Source: JBHPGW01 sp042569785
GTDB lineage: Bacteria; Planctomycetota; Phycisphaerae; Sedimentisphaerales; Anaerobacaceae
Assembly: GCA_042569785.1 (NCBI GenBank)
Contig: JBHPGW010000079.1
Span: forward strand, 1 to 10,573
Length of the DNA stretch: 10,573 nucleotides
Reading direction: 5' to 3'
The number at the start of each line of letters is the position of its first letter. The stretch's first letter is position 1. The translations under genes and the position numbers were made by a program. The notes below the pieces were generated by a model, which searched no databases, had not been told where the DNA came from, and saw only the letters and a program-made list of their open reading frames with translations. Shown here piece after piece: positions 1 through 7,063 of the stretch.

Positions 1-701
1 TCAAGATACAATTGGGCAATATCGTGATCGTTCAATGCGTGATTATAAATGCGAACTTCATCAATTAAGCCTACGAGACTTCCATCAGGCCATCCACCAA
101 TTTGTAAAGGTGCCGCTACGTCCATACTAAACGGAAACAGTTGTGATTTCTCGACTATACCATCTACATAGAGAGATACAATTCCATCTTTTCTCACCGC
201 GGCTACGTGATGCCATCCGGTATTTACGATCTTTGTCTTTCCATAAAACCTGACAAACTCGTTATGTGCATCTCCAGCGCGCCCCACAAAACTAAATGTT
301 TGATTCACTCGATCTAAAGTTGAACCAATTGCCCAAAGAGGTGAAGCTACCGTTGCTCTTTTTGTAACCATATAATCGGGACTTGGTTGATTTGATGTTA
401 ACCATCCTGTAATTGAGAAATCACCACGTCCGAAATTAAAACTCTCTGATGATTTTATCCCAACATGACCGGAACCATCAAAATTCATCGAGCTTCCTAT
501 CACTCCTTTGTCATATGCTATTACTCCATCAAGGCTATTAATGGTGCCATTGTTACCATTATCTGAATGGTCATAGACAATGTCGCCTGCCTCCTCATCG
601 AATTTCCAGTATCCCACCAGTTTCGAATGTGCCACATCAACTGCCAGGCCGATCACAAAAATCAAAACCAAAGCCATTAAATTTTCGTTTTTTATCACCA
701 T
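1..701 (-). CDS. Secreted LamG (concanavalin A-like) domain protein, partial
   Basis: The reading frame stays open from the ATG at 701 to the left window edge: 233 complete codons with no stop, so the C-terminus is missing. Residues 1-26 look like a signal peptide (hydrophobic core LALVLIFVIGLAV-like, residues 9-22, with possible cleavage after VAHS). Residues 27-232 match a LamG/Laminin_G_3 jelly-roll domain: YWKFDEEAGD (31-40), SMNFDGSGHVGI (71-82), GWHHVAAVRKDG (162-173), SLYVDG (176-181) and the family-typical end IDEVRIYNHALNDHDIAQLY (213-232). Such domains usually bind carbohydrate or protein outside the cell; the ligand cannot be read from sequence. The start is supported by GGAAGGA 9 nt upstream. 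The gene follows the 896-residue hydrolase-like gene by 54 nt on the same strand, with no convincing terminator between them, so co-transcription is likely. More domains may lie beyond the edge. Confidence 0.85.
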   Translation of the reverse strand, partial: MVIKNENLMALVLIFVIGLAVDVAHSKLVGYWKFDEEAGDIVYDHSDNGNNGTINSLDGVIAYDKGVIGSSMNFDGSGHVGIKSSESFNFGRGDFSITGWLTSNQPSPDYMVTKRATVASPLWAIGSTLDRVNQTFSFVGRAGDAHNEFVRFYGKTKIVNTGWHHVAAVRKDGIVSLYVDGIVEKSQLFPFSMDVAAPLQIGGWPDGSLVGLIDEVRIYNHALNDHDIAQLYL

Positions 702-755
702 TTTCTAACATCCTTCCATAAAAAATCGGTTTCTTAATATAGGCTTGCTTACAAG

Positions 756-3446
756 TTAAAATATTCCTGTTTTTAAACTATTTAACTCAGCATCAAAATC
801 CAAAATCTTGTTTTCGCGAAGGTAATCATTTAATAAAATAATAGTATAACCTTTATCGAGAATCTTATAATCCTTTAATATAATTCCCATTTTTCGCTCC
901 TCAATGGTTTTGTGAGGAAGAACTACGGTATATTCTTTGTTATCCTCTATTTCACTTATCTCCAGAATACCAGCTTCACATTCTTGTCCACCCTTTGCCG
1001 AACTGAGGCCATCTATAATCAACAGGTCTATCTTCTCTTTGGAAAGATCATTAAAGGGTACTGCCAGCAATTCTCTTAGATTCCTGCCATCCAACTGAAT
1101 TTTTATAATCCAGTAGTTTTTAAAACTGTTGAATAATTTACGAGTTGTGATCTTTCCTTTAGGTACCGAATTCGGAAATTTAAACATTTCTTCACCAATA
1201 AAAACGTCCGCTTTAAGTCGCTTTCTAACAGTCCTTGCCACCCATTGCTGCCACTGCCATTTGGGATGCTTCTTATTTGACAATGTTAATACTTTATCCC
1301 AATCATTATGCCAACTCCAAATAGTGTTAAATTTTTCACAAATGAGCCATTTAATTTGATTATTTTCTGTTACTTCGAATATTCCGACATCCGCAGTTTC
1401 ATCGGGCTCAATCTGTCTCCAAGCACTATCGAGCAAATTCAGTGCTTTTTCTGTCGTTCCTGAAAAAACCGCTATATATCTCTTGGAATTGAGAGGATTT
1501 GGATAAATTAAAATTACACCAAAATCACCTCCATAGACCCCGCCAGACGCTGTCAATTTGCCTTCTTCAATAACTACAGGAAGATTACCAGTAATTTCTT
1601 TGAGGTATTTGCTTTTATCCAACCTGCCAACAAAGACAATATTGTGTGTATCCAAAAATTCGGCCGGCAAATCTACATCCGCAAAGCACGGTCCTGAACC
1701 GGCCAATTGCTTGGCCAATTTTTGTTTGTTTTCATCTCCATTCCAGACTACCGCATACTGGTCGGTAAATATATCTGCTATAGGGCCGTGCAGGAATTGG
1801 TCCTTTACATAAAGGGCGTTTTCGTATTTTGCGTTTTTTTTCGTAAAAACCGAACCGGTGACAGAATCTATATGTTGGCCGTTTTCTATTATATCCACAG
1901 GTATATTGCAATCAATCGGTGCCAGTTCCAGATTTAACGTGTAAGCGTCGACATTGTCCGTTTTTACTAAAATGCTTTGCCCCCGGACAGTAGCATCTAT
2001 TGACGCAATGAAATTTTCATCTTCTCTGCCGTCAATCAGAACCCAGTAGGCCTTGGGATTGGCAAGAGACTCGATAGTGTAAGAAACACTGTGGGGACTT
2101 AGATTCCTTTTTTCTGTGGGAACTAAGCGGCCACGAGCCTGCGCAACGGTCTGGAGATTGCTTTGCCTGAAAAACTTGCAGTTGTAATACTTGAAACACT
2201 CAACAGTAAAATAATAACTGGCAGCCAGATACTCTTCGTAATTGCCGGCTTGTGTATATATTAACGGCAGGTTTAGGGCATTTCCAGCAAGATGTCTTGA
2301 AGTACTACCATAGGACGAACTGCATTCAGCCCATTGATCTGGATGTCTTAATCCAAGGTCAATTGCAGCGATGCCATTGCCGCATCTTCCGGTCACATAA
2401 ATTCTATCCTTATCGAGATTAAGTTTGTCACTGATAATATCTAAAAAGTATTTATAATCTTTCCATTCATAGCCTAAAGCGCCGGGAAAATGCCACCAAA
2501 GTACAATTGTATCGCCTACAAGCGCACCAATTGAATCTTTAAAATAATTAGCCGGGGCCCCACTTCGTCTTGGATCAGTATTTAAGAGCATGGGCCATTT
2601 CTTTGAATTGTCATAAGTATCCGGCAGAAATAATACAAATTCTGTGATTTGAGCTCCTTCAAATCTCTTAAGCCTGATTTTGTTCAGGCCGAGAACAAGA
2701 TCAGGGCAATCGCCAGTTTCGAAATCTGCTCTGGCTCTTATAGCCTTTGATAAAGCTGAAAATATATTTTCTGACAAGGTCGGTGATTTTACAACAATCT
2801 CCATTAAGTTATCAAGATGCGATACTACTATACAAGAGCGAAACAATTGTGGATCCGGATTAAGTTCGATTTTTCCTCGCATCTGGCGGCAAAAAGCCAG
2901 AATATCCTTCTTCCAATTGTCTGAAATAATGGCATAAGCATCAATGTGGTAGGAATTGCCGTCATACACTGGCACAAGAGTACACAACTTGAAAAACCCT
3001 TCGCTGCTGATGCCCTGATTGAGCTTAATCTGGCCTGATTCTATATCGACACTTACCCGACCAACTCGTTTCCATAAATCCTGATCCCATCGATAAATAG
3101 TAGTAAAAATGGTCTCATCAGCATAATTTGTTATTTCCCAGCTTGGTAACTTAACAGGCAAAGGCTCTCCAACACCAAAAACATAACTTATGTTGGAATC
3201 CAGCCTCATATCTCCTTGAAACTTCTGTTGTTCACTAATGTTGCCATTTTTTACTTTTGAACAAAGCACGCTACCTTCACGCACCTTTTCTTCTATTGCC
3301 TTCCAAGACAAAGCACCAGAACGGTGCCTTTTTCCGAATACCTCAGAAATGCCAAAAAGATTAAACTGCAGCAAAGCAATGGTAAAAAACAGCATTTTTA
3401 CGCTCAAACGTTCTGGAAAAATAGGTAAGCTCAATTTATTTTTCAT
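756..3446 (-). CDS. Large secreted alpha/beta-hydrolase-like protein with 5'-nucleotidase-like C-terminal domain
   Basis: This 896-residue protein starts with an N-terminal hydrophobic stretch (about 18-34), a likely signal peptide or anchor. Residues about 265-460 resemble a prolyl-oligopeptidase/esterase alpha/beta-hydrolase core: DKDRIYVTG (345-353) leads into GRCGNG (353-358), at the nucleophile elbow where GxSxGG is usual, then GLRHPDQWAE (365-374). Cys355 thus replaces Ser, as in dienelactone hydrolases, or the site is dead. Residues about 545-670 (LHGPIADIF, NIVFVGRLDKSKY, IYPNPLNSKRYIAVFSGT) resemble segments found in large planctomycete-type hydrolases. Residues about 740-875 look like the 5'-nucleotidase C-terminal domain (ADVFIGEE, PKGKIT, KIQLDGRNLRELL, DNKEYTVVLP), but the matching metallophosphatase domain is absent. 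Substrate unknown. The ATG at 3464 is also in frame but has only a weak GAG 3 nt away; the ATG at 3446 has AAGG 5 nt upstream and is preferred. The gene is transcribed away from the sigma operon and leads into the LamG gene. Confidence 0.8.
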   Translation of the reverse strand: MKNKLSLPIFPERLSVKMLFFTIALLQFNLFGISEVFGKRHRSGALSWKAIEEKVREGSVLCSKVKNGNISEQQKFQGDMRLDSNISYVFGVGEPLPVKLPSWEITNYADETIFTTIYRWDQDLWKRVGRVSVDIESGQIKLNQGISSEGFFKLCTLVPVYDGNSYHIDAYAIISDNWKKDILAFCRQMRGKIELNPDPQLFRSCIVVSHLDNLMEIVVKSPTLSENIFSALSKAIRARADFETGDCPDLVLGLNKIRLKRFEGAQITEFVLFLPDTYDNSKKWPMLLNTDPRRSGAPANYFKDSIGALVGDTIVLWWHFPGALGYEWKDYKYFLDIISDKLNLDKDRIYVTGRCGNGIAAIDLGLRHPDQWAECSSSYGSTSRHLAGNALNLPLIYTQAGNYEEYLAASYYFTVECFKYYNCKFFRQSNLQTVAQARGRLVPTEKRNLSPHSVSYTIESLANPKAYWVLIDGREDENFIASIDATVRGQSILVKTDNVDAYTLNLELAPIDCNIPVDIIENGQHIDSVTGSVFTKKNAKYENALYVKDQFLHGPIADIFTDQYAVVWNGDENKQKLAKQLAGSGPCFADVDLPAEFLDTHNIVFVGRLDKSKYLKEITGNLPVVIEEGKLTASGGVYGGDFGVILIYPNPLNSKRYIAVFSGTTEKALNLLDSAWRQIEPDETADVGIFEVTENNQIKWLICEKFNTIWSWHNDWDKVLTLSNKKHPKWQWQQWVARTVRKRLKADVFIGEEMFKFPNSVPKGKITTRKLFNSFKNYWIIKIQLDGRNLRELLAVPFNDLSKEKIDLLIIDGLSSAKGGQECEAGILEISEIEDNKEYTVVLPHKTIEERKMGIILKDYKILDKGYTIILLNDYLRENKILDFDAELNSLKTGIF

Positions 3447-3451
3447 AATAG

Positions 3452-3455
3452 CCTT
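3452..3455 (-). promoter_or_regulatory. Ribosome binding site supporting the 3446 start
   Basis: AAGG on the minus strand, 5 nt before the ATG at 3446. It favours this start over the in-frame ATG 18 bases upstream, which has only GAG at 3 nt. It is short, so the choice is a preference and not proof. Confidence 0.4.
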
Positions 3456-3632
3456 AAAAACCATTATCTCTATTGTATCAAATTAAAAAATATTATCTGA
3501 TTGCTCCATTGGCTTAACTTGTTGTATGACAAAGAGTTAACCATGGCTCGCAAGCGAAAGTCGAACTTTTTGAGTCATTTTAGATGCCACACTTTGTTTT
3601 CACAATTTTACAAGGCAATATCCATTTAAAAC

Positions 3633-3661
3633 TTGACTCTAAATATTTTTATAATTACAAT
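3633..3661 (+). promoter_or_regulatory. Sigma70-like promoter of the sigma/anti-sigma operon
   Basis: TTGACT (3633-3638) and TACAAT (3656-3661) are separated by exactly 17 bases, five of six matches to each consensus hexamer. Transcription would begin near 3668, giving a leader of roughly 128 nt before the TTG start at 3796. This suggests transcription by the housekeeping sigma; whether the ECF sigma also drives its own gene cannot be seen. Confidence 0.6.
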
Positions 3662-3689
3662 ACATGTTTATTACTTACCAACAATAGTC

Positions 3690-3706
3690 CTACTAACTAA
3701 TAGTAG
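3690..3706. repeat. Inverted repeat CTACTA-N5-TAGTAG in the sigma gene leader
   Basis: A perfect 6-bp inverted repeat with a 5-base centre (ACTAA), about 30-45 bases downstream of the predicted -10 box. It could be an operator or a small leader hairpin. Its core ACTAATAGT (3696-3704) reappears at 8933-8941 in the other divergent intergenic region. Confidence 0.4.
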
Positions 3707-3783
3707 AAGCGGAGCAGAAACAGCAACTGTTGACTATTATTTTTAGTTTTTGTGTTTTTTGTTATTTTCAGATAGATCGTTTT

Positions 3784-3789
3784 AAGGGG
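3784..3789 (+). promoter_or_regulatory. Ribosome binding site deciding a TTG start
   Basis: AAGGGG sits 6 nt before the in-frame TTG at 3796. There is no ATG or GTG early in this frame, and the upstream in-frame TTG at 3730 has no comparable site, so this site fixes the sigma factor start at TTG. Confidence 0.6.
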
Positions 3790-3795
3790 ATTAGG

Positions 3796-4338
3796 TTGGA
3801 GATTAAAAATAATATACAAGTACAAGAAGCTGCTAAAATTTTTGAGCAATATGGAAACCAAATTCGGTACATCATCACAACTAGCACTAATGATCCGAAT
3901 GTTGTAGATGATATTTACCAGGACCTTTTTTTGTCCATTGTTCACAGACCAGTTCCTCCATATGTCGAGAACATAAAAGGATACATCTACAAAGCTGTAA
4001 TACATGACATTATTGACTCAGCTCGCCGAACAACCGCTTATAAAGCCTCACTCTCCAAATATAACGAATGTCGAACATATATTGCAAAACAAGAAAATCC
4101 TGAAAAAAATGTGATTGAGGCCGAGCAGGCACATGAGTTGATTAGAACAATCAAGAAGCACTTGGCCAGCCATGAAGCTAGGGCAATTTTTCTCACATTC
4201 GATATCAAGGATAATTTAACCGAAAATAGTAATGAGTTTAGCCAAAACAAAAGAACTCTTAGCAGATATCTATGCATAGGTCTAAAAAAAATACGCGAAT
4301 TTTTTAATGAAGAAAGCCAAGAAATTAATATTTTATGA
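3796..4338 (+). CDS. ECF-type RNA polymerase sigma factor
   Basis: A 180-residue protein from a TTG start with AAGGGG 6 nt upstream. Region 2 is clear: residues 37-49 (VVDDIYQDLFLSI) and 59-78 (NIKGYIYKAVIHDIIDSARR) match the core-binding and -10-recognition helices of ECF sigma factors. Region 4 (about 112-170) is divergent; its last helix (NKRTLSRYLCIGLKKIREFF, 151-170) fits the -35-reading helix, but the segment before it lacks the usual EIA-type turn. It should direct RNA polymerase to a small set of target promoters and be held inactive by the protein encoded just downstream. Its TGA stop overlaps the anti-sigma ATG (ATGA), the usual arrangement for translational coupling of a sigma/anti-sigma pair. 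The exact ECF group cannot be assigned by eye. Confidence 0.85.
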   Translation: MEIKNNIQVQEAAKIFEQYGNQIRYIITTSTNDPNVVDDIYQDLFLSIVHRPVPPYVENIKGYIYKAVIHDIIDSARRTTAYKASLSKYNECRTYIAKQENPEKNVIEAEQAHELIRTIKKHLASHEARAIFLTFDIKDNLTENSNEFSQNKRTLSRYLCIGLKKIREFFNEESQEINIL

Positions 4339-5987
4339 TTTTTAACAACAACAATTTGGCCTGTAATGAAGCGGTTCTCTATTATTATGACTTCCTCAAC
4401 AAGGACATCCGCCAAACTATTCCTCAATATGCTGCGGAACACATCGCTCAGTGTCCACACTGCATCTCTGAGATAGAGCAATTAAGAACAACGCTGAAAC
4501 AGGCTGATAGAGCAGATGCAAATGAACAAAACTGGAAAGATTCGATCATCACATCAATGCTTGAACTTCAACTGGGTTATGTAGATAAACCGGTCACCTG
4601 TAACACCACAAAAGTATTTCTGGCCAGTCTTGCTAACCCCCTTCTGGAGATAAAGATACCAACACCAATAACCCAACACATCGAAGAATGTTCGGATTGT
4701 GCAGATGATCTTTCTGCTATATGCGAATTAAATCTCACCTCTAAGCAGCTCCTATGCTTGAATCAGTTCTTACCCGGTACGGCTCCTAAAGATGATATTA
4801 CCTGCTCAGAAGCCCAAAAGGACATTTCCTTTGTTGCGTCGATGTCCCTTGGCAATACAAATGCCCGAGTACTTAAGCACTTCTCAACTTGTGTTGACTG
4901 CCGCGAACTTCTCTATCAGCACAGGGAAAGGATTCGTGCCTTATTGATGAATTCCATAAACGATGAAAACGAATATCCTTGTTACGAGGTCAAGGCTTCA
5001 GATATGTTTGACTATTGCTTCCCCTACGGAATTGACCCTGCCAACGACCAATACGCCATGTTCCGTTCAGCATTTACTTCACATCTCCTAACCTGCCATG
5101 ACTGCCTGACAAAAATGCAGCAGTTGTATGCAACCATCTGCAATATTGCCGAACGCCCTGAATCCACAGTTGTCACCCTTGTCACCTCTGATCAGCAGTT
5201 CAAAGGCTTTGCTGACACCGAACGCGACATTTTATCTGATGCTCCGCTCGTAGATAGCGAACAAGCTTATACCAATGAATTCAAATCGCATACTCTTCCC
5301 GTGCCGCGACAGCTCAAACGTAAAGTTACTTTTGCCCGTTTAGCTGCCGCTGCCGTCATATTGATAGCTGTCAGCATCTTCTTTGTTACGCCGGCAAAAG
5401 CTGTAAAACTCAACATAATTTACAAAGCCCTTGAACAAATCAGGAATATCTGCATCTCAAGGGTCAGGCCGGGCCAAACCGAACCCTGGCAGAGGGTGTG
5501 GATATCACGAACAAATAATTTAAGGCTCAACAAAACCGGAGATAAGATTATTCTGTTCGACATCAACAATAAAACGCGAAAAATAAAGGACCCAGGCGTC
5601 GATACCCTTCGGATAACCACCATGTCTGAAAAACTCCTCACCAAAGCCATCGCCTCTAACACCGGCTCCCTTGGCCTTATGCCCTTTCCGACCATAACTG
5701 ATGTTCCAGAAAATGCCCTATGGAATCGAGTCGATGACAAAAACATAGAAGCTGCCATCCCTTATACAGAGGTATACGACTTGACCTGGACAGATACAAA
5801 AGGTCAGACCACAGAATATCACAGATGGCGGGTTTTTGTCGACACCAATACAAATCTGCCGAAGAAAGTGGAATACTATAACAAATTTGCCATTGATACC
5901 GAGTATATTTTGAGATCCGTGTTGTTGGTTGATTATCTTTCCTCCAGTGAAATAGAGACCATTGTTCAAACTTTTTTTAATAAATAG
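4335..5987 (+). CDS. Transmembrane anti-sigma factor with four tandem zinc (ZAS) modules
   Basis: A 550-residue protein overlapping the sigma gene by 4 nt. The cytoplasmic part holds four modules of the zinc anti-sigma pattern: Cys10/His36-Cys40-Cys43, Cys89/His115-Cys119-Cys122, Cys157/His182-Cys186-Cys189 and Cys216/His250-Cys254-Cys257. Each ends in HxxxCxxC, and the first Cys lies 25-34 residues before the His. Typical family members have one module near the N-terminus. Next come a basic stretch (RQLKRK, 325-330), one transmembrane helix (about 333-352) and an extracytoplasmic domain of about 195 residues whose beta-rich look (DKIILFDINNKTRK; WRVFVDTNTNLPKKVEYY) recalls LolA-like or lipoprotein-carrier-like sensor domains; that last assignment is tentative. 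Expected role: bind and hold the sigma factor at the membrane and release it on an envelope signal, perhaps redox or zinc given 16 ligand residues. It is followed by the WYL regulator after 28 nt. Confidence 0.85.
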   Translation: MIFNNNNLACNEAVLYYYDFLNKDIRQTIPQYAAEHIAQCPHCISEIEQLRTTLKQADRADANEQNWKDSIITSMLELQLGYVDKPVTCNTTKVFLASLANPLLEIKIPTPITQHIEECSDCADDLSAICELNLTSKQLLCLNQFLPGTAPKDDITCSEAQKDISFVASMSLGNTNARVLKHFSTCVDCRELLYQHRERIRALLMNSINDENEYPCYEVKASDMFDYCFPYGIDPANDQYAMFRSAFTSHLLTCHDCLTKMQQLYATICNIAERPESTVVTLVTSDQQFKGFADTERDILSDAPLVDSEQAYTNEFKSHTLPVPRQLKRKVTFARLAAAAVILIAVSIFFVTPAKAVKLNIIYKALEQIRNICISRVRPGQTEPWQRVWISRTNNLRLNKTGDKIILFDINNKTRKIKDPGVDTLRITTMSEKLLTKAIASNTGSLGLMPFPTITDVPENALWNRVDDKNIEAAIPYTEVYDLTWTDTKGQTTEYHRWRVFVDTNTNLPKKVEYYNKFAIDTEYILRSVLLVDYLSSSEIETIVQTFFNK

Positions 5988-6015
5988 ATGGTTATATTCC
6001 GATAAATAACTGTAA

Positions 6016-6981
6016 ATGAAAATTGCTCGAATAACAAGAATGTTTCGACTAATCACTATGCTGCAATCAGGCCATCCGTACATCTGTGATAATTTAGCAA
6101 AAACACTGAAAATAAGCAGACGTACGGTTTTTCGAGACTTGGCCAAATTGCGAGAAGCTGGCATACCATGTGAGTACGACAAAAAAAAACATTGTTGTTG
6201 CATAAAACAGGACTTTTTCCTTCCCCCGGCCAATCTCAATAAGCTCGAGGCCCTCGGCCTGCTCCTGCTTGCCTTTAAAGGGATAAATCATCTTAACCTC
6301 CCATTCAAAAACTCTATCACCCATGCAGCTCTTAAAGTACAAAACAATCTTCCACCTAAAATGAAGCGTTATTGTAATACTATTTTTCGCTGTATCTCCA
6401 TAAAAGCCGATCCCCAGCCAGTCGGTTATCCCCTCAATAGGATATTTGAGCAACTACTGACCGCAATACTAAGAAAACGGCTTGTACATATTTGTTGTTA
6501 TCTCCCGGATATACGCCGCAGCATAGTAACCAATTTAAGCCCCTATCATTTGATTCAAGCTGATCACAAATGGCATGTCATCGGCAAATCGAGTTTTCAT
6601 AAAGCTTACTATTTTTTTGAGCTTAGCCGCATCAGTGAATTAAACATCCTTAAAAAATGTTATATTGATGACAAGAATTTTGATATCAATGACTATATCA
6701 GCAAGGCCTGGGCATTGAAGCCAGAGGGAACTCTCTATAATGTCAAACTCAGACTCCTCCCGGAAATTGCCCGTAGTGTTGCCGAAGTCAAGTGGCACAG
6801 CACACAAGCGGTTGAATTTAAACCAGATGGTTCAGCCATCATAGAGTTCCGCATCGATGGCCTAAATGAGGTGATCTGGTGGATACTGAGCTACGGTGAT
6901 AAAGTACAGATCCTTGCGCCGCAAGTTCTCCGAAAAAAAATTGCCCAAATAGCCAGCAATCTGTGTAAGCTCAACAAATAG
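6016..6981 (+). CDS. HTH-WYL-WCX transcriptional regulator (YafY/PafBC-like)
   Basis: A 321-residue protein with the full three-part layout of the family. An N-terminal winged HTH of the DeoR/HTH_11 type (about 5-56) has recognition helix SRRTVFRDLAKLREAGIP (34-51). A WYL domain (about 138-212) has the signature WYL changed to WHV (186-188) and ends with FELSRI (201-206). A C-terminal WCX extension (about 239-315) includes WILSYGDKVQILAPQVLRKKI (289-309). WYL domains bind small ligands, nucleotides or nucleic acid; the ligand here is unknown. It lies 28 nt after the anti-sigma gene on the same strand, so it is probably the third gene of that operon. No convincing ribosome site precedes the ATG at 6016; an ATG at 6040 is an alternative, still before the recognition helix. 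Residues 56-62 are KKKHCCC, encoded partly by a run of nine A (6181-6189). Confidence 0.92.
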   Translation: MKIARITRMFRLITMLQSGHPYICDNLAKTLKISRRTVFRDLAKLREAGIPCEYDKKKHCCCIKQDFFLPPANLNKLEALGLLLLAFKGINHLNLPFKNSITHAALKVQNNLPPKMKRYCNTIFRCISIKADPQPVGYPLNRIFEQLLTAILRKRLVHICCYLPDIRRSIVTNLSPYHLIQADHKWHVIGKSSFHKAYYFFELSRISELNILKKCYIDDKNFDINDYISKAWALKPEGTLYNVKLRLLPEIARSVAEVKWHSTQAVEFKPDGSAIIEFRIDGLNEVIWWILSYGDKVQILAPQVLRKKIAQIASNLCKLNK

Positions 6982-7018
6982 TATCACAGCTTAGTTTATC
7001 TTTCAAAAACTACATCAC

Positions 7019-7052
7019 AACATTAACAAATAGTCAATAGTGTTCTTTTTTT
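7019..7052 (+). terminator. Possible weak rho-independent terminator after the WYL gene
   Basis: AACATTA (7019-7025) can pair with TAGTGTT (7038-7044), seven base pairs including one G-U, with a 12-base loop, followed by C and seven T (7046-7052). The stem is AT-rich and weak. It lies between two converging genes and would end rightward transcription of the sigma operon. Confidence 0.35.
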
Positions 7053-7063
7053 CACACAAAAAA

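Larger units (their letters stand above)
3447..3795. other. Divergent intergenic region between the hydrolase and sigma factor genes
   Basis: About 350 bases with no supportable gene. An open frame does run into it from the sigma factor, but the extra N-terminal residues (TIIFSFCVFCYF-like) are hydrophobic, unlike ECF proteins, and lack a ribosome site. The region holds one good sigma70-like promoter (3633-3661, rightward), an inverted repeat in the presumed leader (3690-3706), and two tiny adjacent hairpins near 3546-3573 (TCGC-AA-GCGA and AAAGT-CGA-ACTTT). No clear leftward promoter for the hydrolase gene could be identified. Confidence 0.6.

Noticed and set aside
728..755. Possible terminator between the hydrolase-like and LamG genes
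   Set aside because: Only a 4-bp CTTG/CAAG stem is visible and no T-run follows it, so read-through is more likely.
3546..3573. Small hairpins TCGC-AA-GCGA and AAAGT-CGA-ACTTT
   Set aside because: Stems of 4-5 bp with 2-3 base loops, no good T-run and no gene ending there; not supportable as a terminator or RNA.
3633..3655. TTGACT paired with the perfect TATAAT at 3650-3655
   Set aside because: The spacing is only 11 bases; TACAAT at 3656-3661 gives the normal 17, so the TATAAT is probably coincidental AT-rich sequence.
3730..3795. Longer N-terminus of the sigma factor from the TTG at 3730
   Set aside because: No ribosome site there, and the added 22 residues are hydrophobic and Cys/Phe-rich, unlike ECF proteins; TTG 3796 has AAGGGG at 6 nt.
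4038..4481. Open frame on the minus strand across the sigma/anti-sigma junction
   Set aside because: It lies opposite two well-supported genes, has no recognisable domain, and is a shadow frame.
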